From positions 223,428,996 to 223,492,995 of the forward strand of contig OY856188.1 in NCBI GenBank assembly GCA_963693315.1: 64,000 nt of DNA, read 5' to 3'. A program made the position numbers and the translations under genes. This document shows positions 47,361 to 59,085 of the stretch, piece by piece; within the stretch, counting starts at the first letter, position 1, and each line of letters begins with the position of its first letter. The notes beneath the pieces were generated by a model. It searched no databases and was not told where the DNA came from. It saw only the letters and a program-made list of their open reading frames with translations. This DNA comes from Diogma glabrata (lineage: Eukaryota; Arthropoda; Insecta; Diptera; Cylindrotomidae).

Positions 47361-49494
47361 TGGAACAAAAAAAAAACAATTAACTTATGATGAAAAGCAG
47401 TGCTTACTATTTTGGAATGAAAACATCGCAAAAATGAATTTTATTATTCAAATAATTTTAATTCAATTTTTACCGATCGTGCAAAAAATGGAATTTGGGC
47501 ATTCAGAGTATATGACTGCTCTAGAAGGCGACTATGCCTCTAAAAGATGGAGATGTGGCAACCTTAATTCATATAAATGATGCAATCGTTTCAATTATAC
47601 TTATAAACCCTGGCGCTTTTAACAAATTTTTCATTAATGATGGAAACTTTTTCAGAAGCTCAAACAAATATAAATCAGACACTAGATTTTGACCTAAAGC
47701 TAAGTGTTATACAATCGAAGTTCTACTTTTTTACACAGTCTTATGTAGGGTATAAGAGGCCCAAAAATATATTATAAGAGGCCCAAAACTCTCTTCTGCT
47801 TTTCTCTAATTTATAAACGTTGTGATATAAGCTCATTTCCTGATAGCTTGAAAAAGTCCGGTTTATAAAAGTGGTATTTATTTGTATTTTACCAACGTGC
47901 TCCAAAACATGAGCAGCCAATTGGGTCAATATCTTAGAAATAATAGTATTATCTACGAAAATCAGAGTATGTTTAGTTTACGGAAATGTGCTAAAGAGGC
48001 TTTCATACTTCTTTTCCAAATGGTTTTCCATATCTAAATTACAATATTTTCATTTGTGTAAATACAAAAACAGTAGATTTTTTTATTTTCAAATTTTATA
48101 TGATATCAGATAAACGATGATACATTTAAATTACATGTGAAAAAAATCCAAAACAATCTAATTTTGTTTATCTAACTTTGAAATCAGAAACTTCTCGTTA
48201 ATACTCTAGAAGCATCAGTATCAAAATTTAAGAAAAACAAACAAAATTTATCTATTACAATTTACAAGTATCATTCATCTTAAGTAGATTATTGCAAAGT
48301 TTCAGATTACCACTTTTTTTTAAAATTAATTTGGCTTGTTTTGTTCCAATAAAAATTAGATTTATTTAAAATTAATGTTTTTAACCCGAACTTTTGAAGT
48401 GGATCTAATTACAAATTAAAACAAAAATTAGTGAAATTTGATAGGGGAATGTTGATTAATCTTTGGTTTTGCTTTAATATATTTTATTAGACTATTTGTA
48501 TTTATATTTGTTGAATTTTCTAGTGGTATGCAAGTTGTAATTAAACTCGATTAACTCGAGCTCAATTCACATTAGGTAAATGGTTCTTAGAACAACAATT
48601 TACCAACCTTTAACACACCAGTTTTCCAATTAAACGATAGTCAACCGATATGGTTGATAAACTGGAAATTAACCAATTATGTGATTGAGATAAACCTCCA
48701 AGTGAAACTCGTTCACAAAATTGAATAAATTCCATAATTAACACTGTCTGGCTAACTACGTTCCTCTCTAGAAAAATGGTCTATGAGTTTTTTAAATTAT
48801 TTCTTTAATGAAAGAAAATTTACGAGCGCCTATCTAAATAGCTAAACATTTTAAAAATAAGTTTGATAAATGATAAACCACAATATAATTCGATCAATTG
48901 TATGCCGATAAGCTATTAATTGTACTAATGGATAAATGGTATAATTTGTTTTTAGTGATGTTGATGTATAATAATGACATAAATTGAATAAAGTCAACTT
49001 TTGACAAAGCCAAGCTAATTGAATTAGACACGTGTCATTACTGCTCACATGAACTTTATAATTGACTTAAATTTATACAATTGTGGTTTTGTTATTAATC
49101 GATAATATTTAATTTTAAACACATGAGTTGAAATGTGTTAATTGAGGAATTATTATTGCATTTGAGACACGTTAATAATTTGTTTCGAAAATAATATTGG
49201 CGTTTGAAATATTTGAGTTGGAGAAAAATATAGCCTTTGCACTCACAAAACTTAATGCATAGAGTATATTACCCACTATCGATTAAATGATAATCAAACA
49301 CGAGAATATTTAATTTTATTTTGTTGTGGTTTGTTATGTATTAAATATTAGTGTTGTTCCTTCAGGCTCAGTTTTTTTCCTTGTCTTCGTTTGTATTGAT
49401 TGTTTTGATTTTATTTTTACTTTTACAAAGTAAAATCACAAATAACCACAACTAATATTTACCGTGACTTGACTTATGTCAAATAGTTTATTTG
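47361..49494. other. AT-rich spacer, nothing recognised
   Basis: No supported feature. A weak inverted pair lies at 48615-48690 (ACCAGTTTTCCAATTAA versus AAACTGGAAATTAACC). Confidence 0.5.
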
Positions 49495-50480
49495 TTTGTT
49501 TATTATCGACTCTTTGTCTCAGAGAGAAACAGTTATGTCTTCGCATAGACGTGCGTAAATTTTTCATTTCATTCAAAATTGTCAAATTATTGCGAGTTTT
49601 TTGTTAAATCTATAAGAAAAAACCCGGCTACAAAAAATAATAGTTTTTCCTCCCGACTGTATGAAAAGAAATGAACAAAAAATGACGTTTTGGCTTGCAT
49701 TATGAGCAAACATACAATTTTTGATATTTTACCAATTAAAAATAAATTTGGTCATAAGGAAAAAATGTTTGATTGCAAGTTTTTGATAGCATTATAAAAT
49801 ATTTGAGTAAAATTATCACTGGAAATAACACAATAAATTTAAATTACTTTGGTAATTATTTTCATTCATTTTATAAAAATTAGCACAACTATGAAGAAAA
49901 CATTTAACCCTTTTGTTCGTTTTAAATTATTTAATTGTTTTTTTCGGCAAACGGCTGTAAAGTTTAACTTTACTGCCGCTAGGCAGTTAGTTAAAGTCTT
50001 ACTTTTTTGACTGCGGCTGCAAAAGTAACGCCATTTTTATTTTATACTACGGCGGCTGTAAAGTAGCATATGTTATTTTGTTATTTTTTCAAACAAATCG
50101 TATAACTATGACAACAAAAAATAAGTTGAATTTCATTGGATTATGATATTTTGAATTATTATATGTACTATCACAACAAAACATCAAACAGTTTCATTGG
50201 ATAATGAAATTTTGAATTTTTATTTAACTATGACAACAAAATAGCAACTATTTCAATTGGATTATGAAATTTTGAAAAGGCTGCTTTGAAAAAAAAATTT
50301 TATTCATTCAAATTTAAATGTTTTTTTCTCTTTTTTGGAAGTAATTATGACGATGAAAATTCGTATTTATAAAAATTTTGATGTATTAATTTCATATTTA
50401 TACAAATTTAAACGTTTGCCGAAAAAATATTGTATTTAATTCGGAGCTAAAGTGACTTTTTTTGCATCGTCTATTATCAA
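49495..50480. repeat. Family O plus CGGCAAACG element, copy 3 (composite)
   Basis: 49495-49935 matches 38930-39440 in reverse. 49937-50425 matches the CGGCAAACG element of 39563-39948 in reverse (CGGCAAACGGCTGTAAAGTT … CGTTTGCCG). 50435-50465 is the family O terminus GGAGCTAAAGTGACTTTTTT. The same two modules abut in the same arrangement at 38.7-39.9 kb, so they probably move as one composite element. Confidence 0.7.
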
Positions 50481-51004
50481 ACTTAGGGGATTTAAATTAC
50501 TCGACTTTGCAAGTACCTGGGTAGTCGAGTATTTGAAAAAAAAAATAAAATATAACTAGAAAAATTAAGGTATGGTTCGTGTGGAGTCGTGTAGGGTTAA
50601 TTTATTTAAGTTTCTTTTGTTAATTAGCTCATACGAAGCCAATTCAAGTAAATTGATGCTTGTTCTATGCAAAAATTAGTTTTGGGAAACTTGTTTTATA
50701 AATAACTGAATTTTAGCCAGTATAGAGACTAGAGCATTCAATACCAATGTTTTTTACACTAGCAACATTGACAAAACTAGTATTGCGATTGTTAAAAAAC
50801 GTTATTGAATGTCATCAGTTTTATAACACAACAAAAAGAAAATACTATAACTACTTTTTAAATTATGTTTTTTGTTTCATGTATAGAAGTTATTAAAATA
50901 TTGCACCAATGGCCTCATCAATAGGAATAATTCCAATTTCTTAAGATCAGTTAATTAAAGAAATTTCGTCATTTGTGATTCTATATTATTCTATTTATAG
51001 ACTG
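50481..51004. other. Spacer with a fragment of a GGGTAGTCGAGTA repeat
   Basis: 50497-50540 (ATTACTCGACTTTGCAAG, GGGTAGTCGAGTATTTG) matches 54371-54420. Nothing else recognised. Confidence 0.5.
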
Positions 51005-53984
51005 AGAGCTAGTGAACCCTTTGAGTAACGGTCGTCCTGTAAGGCTAGAATTTTTTTTAGTGAAAGTTCATGAAATGTGAAGTACGGAAACCACAACCTG
51101 GCAGGCATCAGCCAGGTCATCATCCCCTATACAGTACGTCATTATCCCCTATATGTTTAAAAGTGTAAAAAAAAATGAAAAAAAAACTTGGTCCTGTAAG
51201 CTTGAAATTTTTATATGATTTAGCTCACTTATTGTAGAATACAAAAACAAATTGACAGGCGATTTGGAGGTGCACAAGTATCGGCCAGGCGAATCGAAAT
51301 GTGTTACAACTTGCCGGCCGGCCGTCACAAGCGACGCAATCTAGAAAACCTCTGATCGATTTCCAAAATTTTTGTTTCTAAAAATAAGTTTACTCAATGA
51401 GAAGAGTTGAAAGGACAATGTGTTCGATAACGGTACCGGAAGTGTGTCAAAAAAATCGTCAAGTGTGTCAAAACAAGGAAATTTGCATATTTTTGGCTTA
51501 AAAACGTTCATCTTAAGTGATTCCGGATATAAACATTGATTTTGAATAAATCTTGATGGTCGAGATTGGTATGTGATACCAAAAACTAGATTATTGCATT
51601 ATAAGTTTGTCAAAAAAATGTTGTCAAGTGTGTCAAAACAAAGATTTTTATTTATTTTTTTACCCAATTTTTTGGAGAAAAATAAAATTAATAATCTGTA
51701 TGACCTGAAATTTTATTATTATTATTGAGAATTATGGCATTATAAATTTGTCAAAAAAAAGTTGTCAAGTGTGTCAAAAGAAAGGTTTTTATTTATTTTT
51801 TTATTCAATTTTTTGGAAAAAAATAAAATAAATTATTTGTATGACCTGAAATTTTATTATTATTATTGAGAATTATGGCATTATAAGTTTGTCAAAAAAA
51901 AGGTTGTCAAGTGTGTCAAAAGAAAGATTTTATTTATTTTTTTACCCAATTTTTTGGAAAAAAATAAAATAAATTATTTGTATGACTTGAAATTTTATTA
52001 TTATTATTGAGAATTATGGCATTATAAGTTTGTCAAAAAAAAAGGTTGTCAAGTGTGTAAAACAAAAGGTTTTATTTATTTTTTTACCCAATGTTTTGGA
52101 AAAAAATAAAACAAATTATTTGTATGACCTGAAATTACGACTCTTACTCGCACTCCCATAGCATCTTTCCCCTCGCCTGTCAAGGACTTATGCTAGCCAG
52201 AACCGCCTGTCATTTTACCCACTTTCTTTAAACCACTTACTCAAACATATATATAAAATATGGATTGGCTGAGATCTCAAGCTCTGAGATATCAAGAATT
52301 CGGTTTTGGTTAAGGATTTTGTTATAGTTTTCGGCATAAAACTTTTATGAGGACATTGTTTTTATATTTGGGCAACGATGTATATCAAACAAACCTCTTT
52401 GTTAAAGTGCATGTATTTTTTTATCTCTGTTTAGAAATTTATTACAAAGCTAACACGAAATATCAATACGTTGCCGGAAAATCATAACAGATCATAAATT
52501 AACATAATTAAGTGAAATGATGGTACACTCAGAAAACTACTCAAAAACCTCTCCATTTAGCGTTTCGAGAAAATATTACAAAATCACAAATTCATATTTC
52601 TTTCAAGATTCCAATAATATTGTAAAAATTAATTAAAATCAAACTTTTTTAAAAATTCTAAATATATTCCAAAAATTAAAATAAAATCAAATATTTAAAC
52701 TTTTTCTAAATTCTAATAATTTTCCAAAAGTTCTTAAAAATTCAAAAATTGAAACTTTTTCCAAAATTCTACAAATATTGCAAAAATTATAACAATATCA
52801 TAAATTAAAACTTTTTCAAAAAATTCTAAAAATATTGCAAAAATTATTACAAATTCAAAAATACAAACTTTTTTCAAAATTCAAAAAATATTTCAAAAAC
52901 TATAACAAGTTCAAAACTTTTCCATGCCACATTTTCGTAATACAAACAGTTAATTTTTTTGACATACTTGACAACATTTTTTTGACAAACTTATAATTCC
53001 ATTATTATCTATAAAAATAATAAAATGTCATGTCAAACAAATAATTTATTTTATTTTTTTCCAAAAAATTGAGTAAAAAAATAAATAAAAATCTTTCTTT
53101 GACACACTTGACAACATTTTTTTGACAAACTTATAATGCCATAATTCTCAATAATAATAATAAAATTTCAGGTCATACAAATAATTTATTTTATTTTTTT
53201 CCAAAAAATTGGGTAAAAAAATAAATAAAACCTTTCTTTTGACACACTTGACAACATTTTTTTGACAAACTTATAATGCCATAATTCTCAATAATAATAA
53301 TAAAATTTTAGGTCATACAAATAATTTATTTTATTTTTTTCCGAAAAATTGGGTAAAAAAATAAATATAAATCTTTCTTTTAACACACTTGACAACATTT
53401 TTTTGACAAACTTATAATGCAACAATCTAGTTTTTGGTATCACATACCAATCTCGACCATCAAGATTTCTTCAAATTCAATGTTTATATCCGGAATCACT
53501 TAAGATGAACGTTTTTAAGCCAAAAATATTCAAATATCCTTGTTTTGACACACTTGACGATTTTTTTGACACACTTCCGGTACCGTTATCGAACACATTG
53601 TCCTTTCAGCTCTTTCCATTGAGTAAACTTATTTTTAGAATCAAAAATTTTGGAAAGCCGTTCAGCGGTTTTCTAGATTTCGTCGCTTGTGACGGCCGGC
53701 CGGCAAGTTGTAACACATTTCGATTCGCCTGGCAGATACTTCTGCACCTCCAAATCGCCTGTCAATTTGTTTTCGTACTCTACAATAAGTGAGCTAAATC
53801 ATATAAAAATTTCAAGCTTACATTCAAGCTTCATTTTTTTACACTTTTAAACATATGGGGGATGATGACGTCCACGGCTGATGCCTGCCAGGTTGTGGTT
53901 TCCGTACTTCACATTTCATAAACTATCACTAAAAAAAATTCTAGCCTTACAGGACGACCATTACTCAAAAGGTTCACTAGCTCT
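51005..53984. repeat. Giant foldback element, about 3 kb, arms about 1.1 kb
   Basis: The left arm 51005-52135 and right arm about 52940-53984 are reverse complements from the ends inwards: AGAGCTAGTGAACC, GGTCGTCCTGTAAGGCTAGA, CCACAACCTGGCAGGCATCA, a GGCCGGCC-rich block and TCGATAACGGTACCGGAAGT. The inner part of each arm is a minisatellite of about 140 bp, four units each (starts near 51608, 51750, 51889 and 52030 on the left), carrying TTGTCAAGTGTGTCAAAA. The spacer contains a GC-rich patch at 52140-52250 and GGCTGAGATCTCAAGCTCTG. No protein is encoded. Another partial copy is at 24.9-26.8 kb. Confidence 0.88.
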
Positions 53985-56223
53985 TGGACTATTATAATAC
54001 AAATTTGAGCTACCGTTATCAGGTGTCTGGGAAGGAATTTTTATTAACGACAATTTCACATAGTTTTATCAATATCAAACAGACAGGTGCAAGATTTTGG
54101 TTAAAAAGTATAAAATTTAGCCAATTACCCAAATGCTGTTCACTCGGCCTGAATTGCAAGAATTTACTTTTGACTGATATTGTTTTTAATAAAATGTATT
54201 GTGTAATACGACTTACAATTTGAGTCACAACAACACATAGAATCCTCTTAAACCCTTGCTCCCATTAAGCCTTAAAAGATCCTATGTTCTACATCCCAAT
54301 CAATATTAATTGAAGATAAGGGATCTTTCGATTGCTTGTTGAAAATCAAAATTTTATAGTTGATCAAATTACTCGGGTAGTTAATCGAAATACACGGGTA
54401 GTCGAGTATGTTAAAAAAGCTAAAAATACCCGGGTACCCGGGTACTCGATAATTGACATTAGATACCCTAATCAAACTATAGACTCAACACAAAAAGTAT
54501 CACTTTAGCTCCTAATTAAATAATGTACTATTAATTTATAATTTAATAAAAAAGTTTGTGGTTGTAAATTAAAACAAATGAAAATGGCGAAAAGAGCAAA
54601 CGAATAAGACATATCAGCGATCACCATTTGTTATGTCTCTCGTCATACCATTTTAAAGTTATGTGTTTCTATATTTATATATACTCTAAGATAGAAGTCA
54701 CTAGTCTACCAATATTTAGAAAGGTTCATTCTGTTAAAATAAAGAAGTTCTTATGTCATATTTGTATTCTTATGAGTGAGGCTTTATAAAGTCAGATTTC
54801 GATTTTAGAAAACTTAAGTTCATTTAAGATTTTAAGATCATAATAAAAATGTTTTAGCCGTTTAACATATATTTTAAGTTTTGGTGAAGCGATTAACTAA
54901 TTTGGGTTTCGTTATGTTTATAAATATCGTCACCCTCGACGATGAGATCGAACATATCATTTGTCAAACATATTCTATCGCTAAACTAAATATCGCTCCT
55001 AAACTAATAAATAACTCTTTACATTACCGTCGGTATGTGTCAACAGCTAATTAATCGAAAGCCCATGCTGTCATACTGACATAATGCAGAAGTATTTTTT
55101 ATCTAAACTAGATGTAAGTAACCTGTTTTTGAGAAAACAAATGCTGCTGGTTGCGTAAATTCCGAATCGTTAAAAACCTAAAAACGAGTTCAAAACCTTA
55201 TTTTTGGTTTGTTATGACACACACTGTAATCCGTTTACACGACATTTTCTATTAAAAAAATAAAACAAAAGCAATTTCTAAATAAATTGGAAGCTTTACA
55301 TATATTAACCTTTTTTTAAAAACTATTGTGTAATGTAGGAATTACAATACTGGGCAAAAAAACATGTCTTCTGAGGAGTTTATGGATGCTTTATTAAAAC
55401 CTTTGTAGATATTTATTGTGGGCAAATTGTTTGGGCAAAGAAGTTGTTTTGCATTCTGTTACTATGCCAGTGAGTCATTCCTACTGTCAGAAAACGGGGC
55501 AAAATATGTTGCGAGTGATAGAGCCAAATACACAAAAGAGTTAATTTAGTATAGAAATCGTAAAATTTGTTTTGATTATATTAATAGTTTACTAAAAAGA
55601 AACTAAATGAAAAAAAAATACAAGCTACGAGTCTTAAAATACAAAATCTAAGTAAACTTGGTTACAAATCGAATTATATTCAATGTCATAAGCGTATTAA
55701 CGTAATGCAGATTAACAAAAAAAATAAAATTATCACATATCCAAAAAATGATCAAATTTCAAAACAATGTTTCGAAATAGGTCATATTAATTTTTTTATA
55801 GTTTTAACATAAAAGAATTATTTCACATCAGCCCTTAAAAGAAACAATATCTTACAAAAAAAGGAAAAATTTAATTTCAAGTGTCTCGTGGGAATTAGAT
55901 AGTCAAAACCCTTAGTTTTCAAAATAACTATAAATTTCTCCCTTTTCTTTTGATAATTTAAATCTAATTTAAGTAATTTTTATTCCTTAATTAATCCTAT
56001 AAAGATTTTGATTTTTGATTGTAGTTTTTTTTTAAATTTAAAAACAATACTTTTAAATTTATATAAAAGATAAAAACGTTGAGTATCGTTATTTTTACTA
56101 TTACGTAAGATTAGAACTCATGATTATATAATATTGAAACGGAATGAAAAAAAAAGCTCGACGCCATTTTGAAAGTTTAAGGGAAAATAAATGTATATGC
56201 AGAATTGAATATAATTTTCTTAC
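53985..56223. other. Spacer with three repeat fragments next to ChAT exon 1
   Basis: 54182-54290 relates to the left end of the 42347 insertion. 54371-54450 is built of GGGTAGT / CCCGGGTACCCGGGTACTCG motifs and matches 50.5 kb. 54480-54720 is family O, copy 4 (AGACTCAACACAAAAAGTAT, ATATTTATATATACTCTAAG). The rest is AT-rich and unassigned. By position it is the start of ChAT intron 1. Confidence 0.55.
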
Positions 56224-56377
56224 CTGTATCAGGAATTGAAGACGGTAATCGATTTGCTAAAAATCCACGGATGTTCGTAACAACTCTTTGGGGAGAATTA
56301 TGACCCCCAAAGAAGGAACCACCTAATTTAGAAAACAGGGTGGATTCGCCACCGGTTGGTTTCTCTGAATTAGCCAC
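56224..56377 (-). CDS. ChAT: Choline acetyltransferase, first coding exon (GTG start)
   Basis: Choline acetyltransferase makes acetylcholine from choline and acetyl-CoA in cholinergic neurons. The exon encodes 51 residues plus one base: VANSEKP, then STLFSKLGGSFFGG, HNSPQRVVTNIRGFLANRLP and SSIPDTG. It is collinear with the N-terminus of Drosophila ChAT (ALFSKLRS…NSPQRVVSNLRGFLTHRL…SDTG). It ends at a strong donor, ACAG/GTAAGA, in phase 1. No ATG lies in frame between the homology and an in-frame TAA at 56405-56407. The first homologous codon is a GTG with A at -3 and G at +4 (ACCGTGG), and Drosophila ChAT is known to start at GUG. A TTG at 56396-56398 or an ATG from an upstream spliced exon (candidate acceptor CTAAAAG before ACCGTGG) are alternatives. 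The catalytic domain is not in this window. Confidence 0.9.
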
Positions 56378-57984
56378 GGTCCTTTTAGTTTGAATCAAAA
56401 AAATTTAGCAAGATATTTTAAATATCAATTTTTTTTGTAAACACAATATAATTAATTAACTCTTTCAACTTGAAATTAAACAATATTTCACTTCACAAAT
56501 TATTATTTTTCTTTCTTTCACCTTTTAAATACCTTTTTACGGTTAACACTGATATAACTTAAAAACCGATTTTTTTCTTACAATCAATCAATTATAAGGA
56601 AAAGCACTGAAATATTTTTTATTTTTTAGGGTTGCAGTTTGTTTTTCAATTTTCTTTTACTGTCCTGGAGGGTAAGATAATTGATTTAATTTTTTTATTC
56701 TTATTTAAATCAATCTTTCGATGTCGAGCGGTCCACTCGACCTGGCTGTAGCAAAGGTAGTTTTGTTCTGCTGGGTTAACATTTTACCTATGAAAAAGTC
56801 TCCCCACCCCCGTTTATTTCTTTGTATTTCGTTATGGTTTTTATGTTATAATGTTATCCCCTTATCCTTTATCTACTGACACGCGCATTTTTAGTTATTT
56901 TCCTTATTTTGTATGATGTTTTTTATTATTTTGAGAATTTTCTGATTGGAGGAAAGTGTTTGTGACGTCGTTGATAAAAAAATATTTATGAAAATTTGAG
57001 ACTGATATTTTTGTATATTTCTCAATTCTCATTCTGTGTTATAACACTAGTTCTGGGAGCTTTTTGGATTGATTAATAAACATTGGTTTATGGAAATATT
57101 TAAATAGGTTTTCCGTGCTTACAATCTTTTTTTTCAGCAAGCTAAAATTTAGTTTAAGCAGTAAAATTCTTAAACAACTGAGTTAGTGCTCAAAGCTTCA
57201 AACACTTTCACAGACTCCACAGATGAAATACATTGTCGTGTACTGAACTATGTTTTAAAGGAAAAGATCTTCATAGAAAAGTTTAATAAGAGTGAGCTTA
57301 AAAGCAGGTTATATAAAATCTTATAAATTTTTTGCTTGAAAATTAAATGATTTTAGAGTAAGATAATAGCATTTTCTTTTTCAATAAACCGGACCACTTT
57401 TACCCAACGACAGGAAAGTCAAAAGAAAGGATGATGTTTTTCACTCGACATGGTATTCGTGTCATTTAGTTCATTTCATTCCATGTTATATTCGATAGGC
57501 AAACTCCTAGCAAACTACTGACATTCTGTTGCATTAATATATACATACATATGAGTCAAATGCTATATACTCAGATGCGGTAAAAAAATACACACCAAGA
57601 AATTTTTTGTTGTCGTCATCAGTGGAAAAATCTCAACAATTGACACCAATGGAATAAAGTTTGTGGACAATATCCTGCAGCAGAAAAGAGCCTTCAAAAC
57701 TAACTTAATTGTTAATGCTTCCAAATTTTGCAAATCCTAATGATGCTCCCTATAGCTTTTATTAAAATCCGGTGGCACACTGATGATTAAGCGATCTTTA
57801 CTTCGAAAATTAAGGAAACTCCGTTAAAATCTTTCTTTAAGAGTCTTTTTATTTTATTTGAAACACATTTAAAAATTTGTCAAGGAGCCTGGAACACAAG
57901 ATATCCAACAAAATAGGTTTTCACCGATCTTGGTATATAACATATCAACCATTAGAGAACAAATATTACTGATATATATTATGT
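56378..57984. other. Region upstream of ChAT exon 1; possible 5' UTR and promoter
   Basis: On the minus strand this is the 5' side of the cholinergic locus, where the shared non-coding first exon and promoter are expected within some distance. The only compositional island is 56715-56815, with GTCGAGCGGTCCACTCGACC (a 6-bp inverted repeat) and CCCCACCCCCG. A weak donor-like CA/GTAAAAG lies near 56660 on the minus strand. No TATA box or start site can be assigned with confidence. Confidence 0.35.
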
Positions 57985-58605
57985 ACCGTACTAAAATTTA
58001 AGCTTAATCGAACAAGTGTAAGAATGCCAGCATGTTTTGTGTATATTTTTGTTTGATATAAACAAATGATGGACGTTTCAGTTCTGTTGATTTATAGTCA
58101 GTTTGATGTAACAATCGTCTTCTTTTGTTTTATTTTAATTAACTGGATATGCAGTGGATGTGCTTTTGGTTGGAAAAATATTCGATAAAAAGCTCGCAAC
58201 AAAGGCGAAGCGATCACCTTTGCTTTTATAAATCCAGCAAAATAACTTCTCCTGACGAGTAGCATACGAACTGAAAGAGGAAACCATAACATGTACCGTA
58301 CTGAAGTTTGTGCTTTATCGATTAACAGTTCTAGAAATGTTTTGTGAATATTTTCGTTTTTATGGAAAAATGAAGATGGCTTGAGTTTTGTTGGTTTATG
58401 TTTAGATTAATGTAGCAGCTTTGTCCTTTTTGGGTAATTTTGATTAAATGGATGTCCAGAGCTTTTTGTAGACATCTATCCTACCTATCTCTCTCTCTTC
58501 GTTATTGTTTTTAGGAAAACAACTTCGATAAAAAGCTTGCACAAAAGTTAAGGAGTTATCTAATGCTTTTAAAAATCCAGCCAAATAAGTTATTTCTGAT
58601 CTGTT
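57985..58605. repeat. Diverged tandem duplication, two units of about 310 bp
   Basis: Unit 1 (57985-58290) and unit 2 (58291-58605) share, in order, TGTACCGTACT, ATGTTTTGTG, GTTGATTTATAG versus GTTGGTTTATGT, TTCGATAAAAAGCTCGCA versus TTCGATAAAAAGCTTGCA, and TTATAAATCCAGCAAAATAA versus TTAAAAATCCAGCCAAATAA. They are clearly diverged. A third degraded unit may follow to about 58800. No convincing open frame. About 1.6 kb upstream of ChAT exon 1. Confidence 0.72.
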
Positions 58606-59085
58606 TGAGCAAAATGTTTCCTAAAACATTTTTTAACAGAAGCAGAAAAGCCTAGTTTGTAAAGATGGTGGCTTATTGAACCTTACCCTGTCACACATTA
58701 TGTTTATATTTTCAGAGTTTCTCCTTCCTCATTGTTTTTAGAGGAAGACTGTGAAGCTGCTAAGAAACTTTTCAGAGTGCTACAGACCTCCCCACTGTGG
58801 CCATAGTTGTCTGTTTTATTTCTGTTCACAGCTTTGGATGCACAACGTAACCTTTCGCGCAATACTAAATTTTGTGTGAGACAGGCCTCTATCGGATATG
58901 TTACACGAAGTAGTTATTTTTTGTTTTATTCCTTTTTTAAACAACAACATCAAACACTAATTGTACATTTTATAACAAGGTTAAGAAGTAAGCTATTATT
59001 GACCGAGAACTTTTAGATCCTGAAGCGCGTAGCGCCGAGGGATATAATGTTTGAGGTCAATATTCGTCTTCTCAACCGAGGTATA
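58606..59085. other. Spacer with a dispersed repeat fragment
   Basis: 58969-59036 (ATAACAAGGTTAAGAAGT, GCTATTATTGACCGAGAACT, GAAGCGCGTA) resembles 33637-33705. A less AT-rich stretch at 58740-58860 has no recognisable protein in six frames. Confidence 0.45.

Larger units (their letters stand above)
1..56223 (-). other. ChAT intron 1 (5' part, runs off left edge)
   Basis: Everything between the splice donor after ChAT exon 1 (56223, minus strand) and the left edge is inferred to be the first ChAT intron. The nested VAChT gene at 17.1-19.0 kb on the same strand supports this, because insect VAChT is known to lie inside ChAT intron 1. I looked for the conserved second part of ChAT on the minus strand below 17 kb and saw no recognisable exon, so the intron probably continues outside the window. 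It is packed with transposons and inverted repeats. Inference, not proven without the remaining exons or RNA data. Confidence 0.7.

Noticed and set aside
51608..52135. CRISPR-like repeat-spacer array
   Set aside because: Units are about 140-bp tandem minisatellites in a eukaryotic foldback arm, with no unique spacers.
56715..56760. RE1/NRSF-type silencer in the cholinergic promoter region
   Set aside because: Vertebrate cholinergic loci use REST, but the sequence does not match the RE1 consensus and insects regulate the locus differently.
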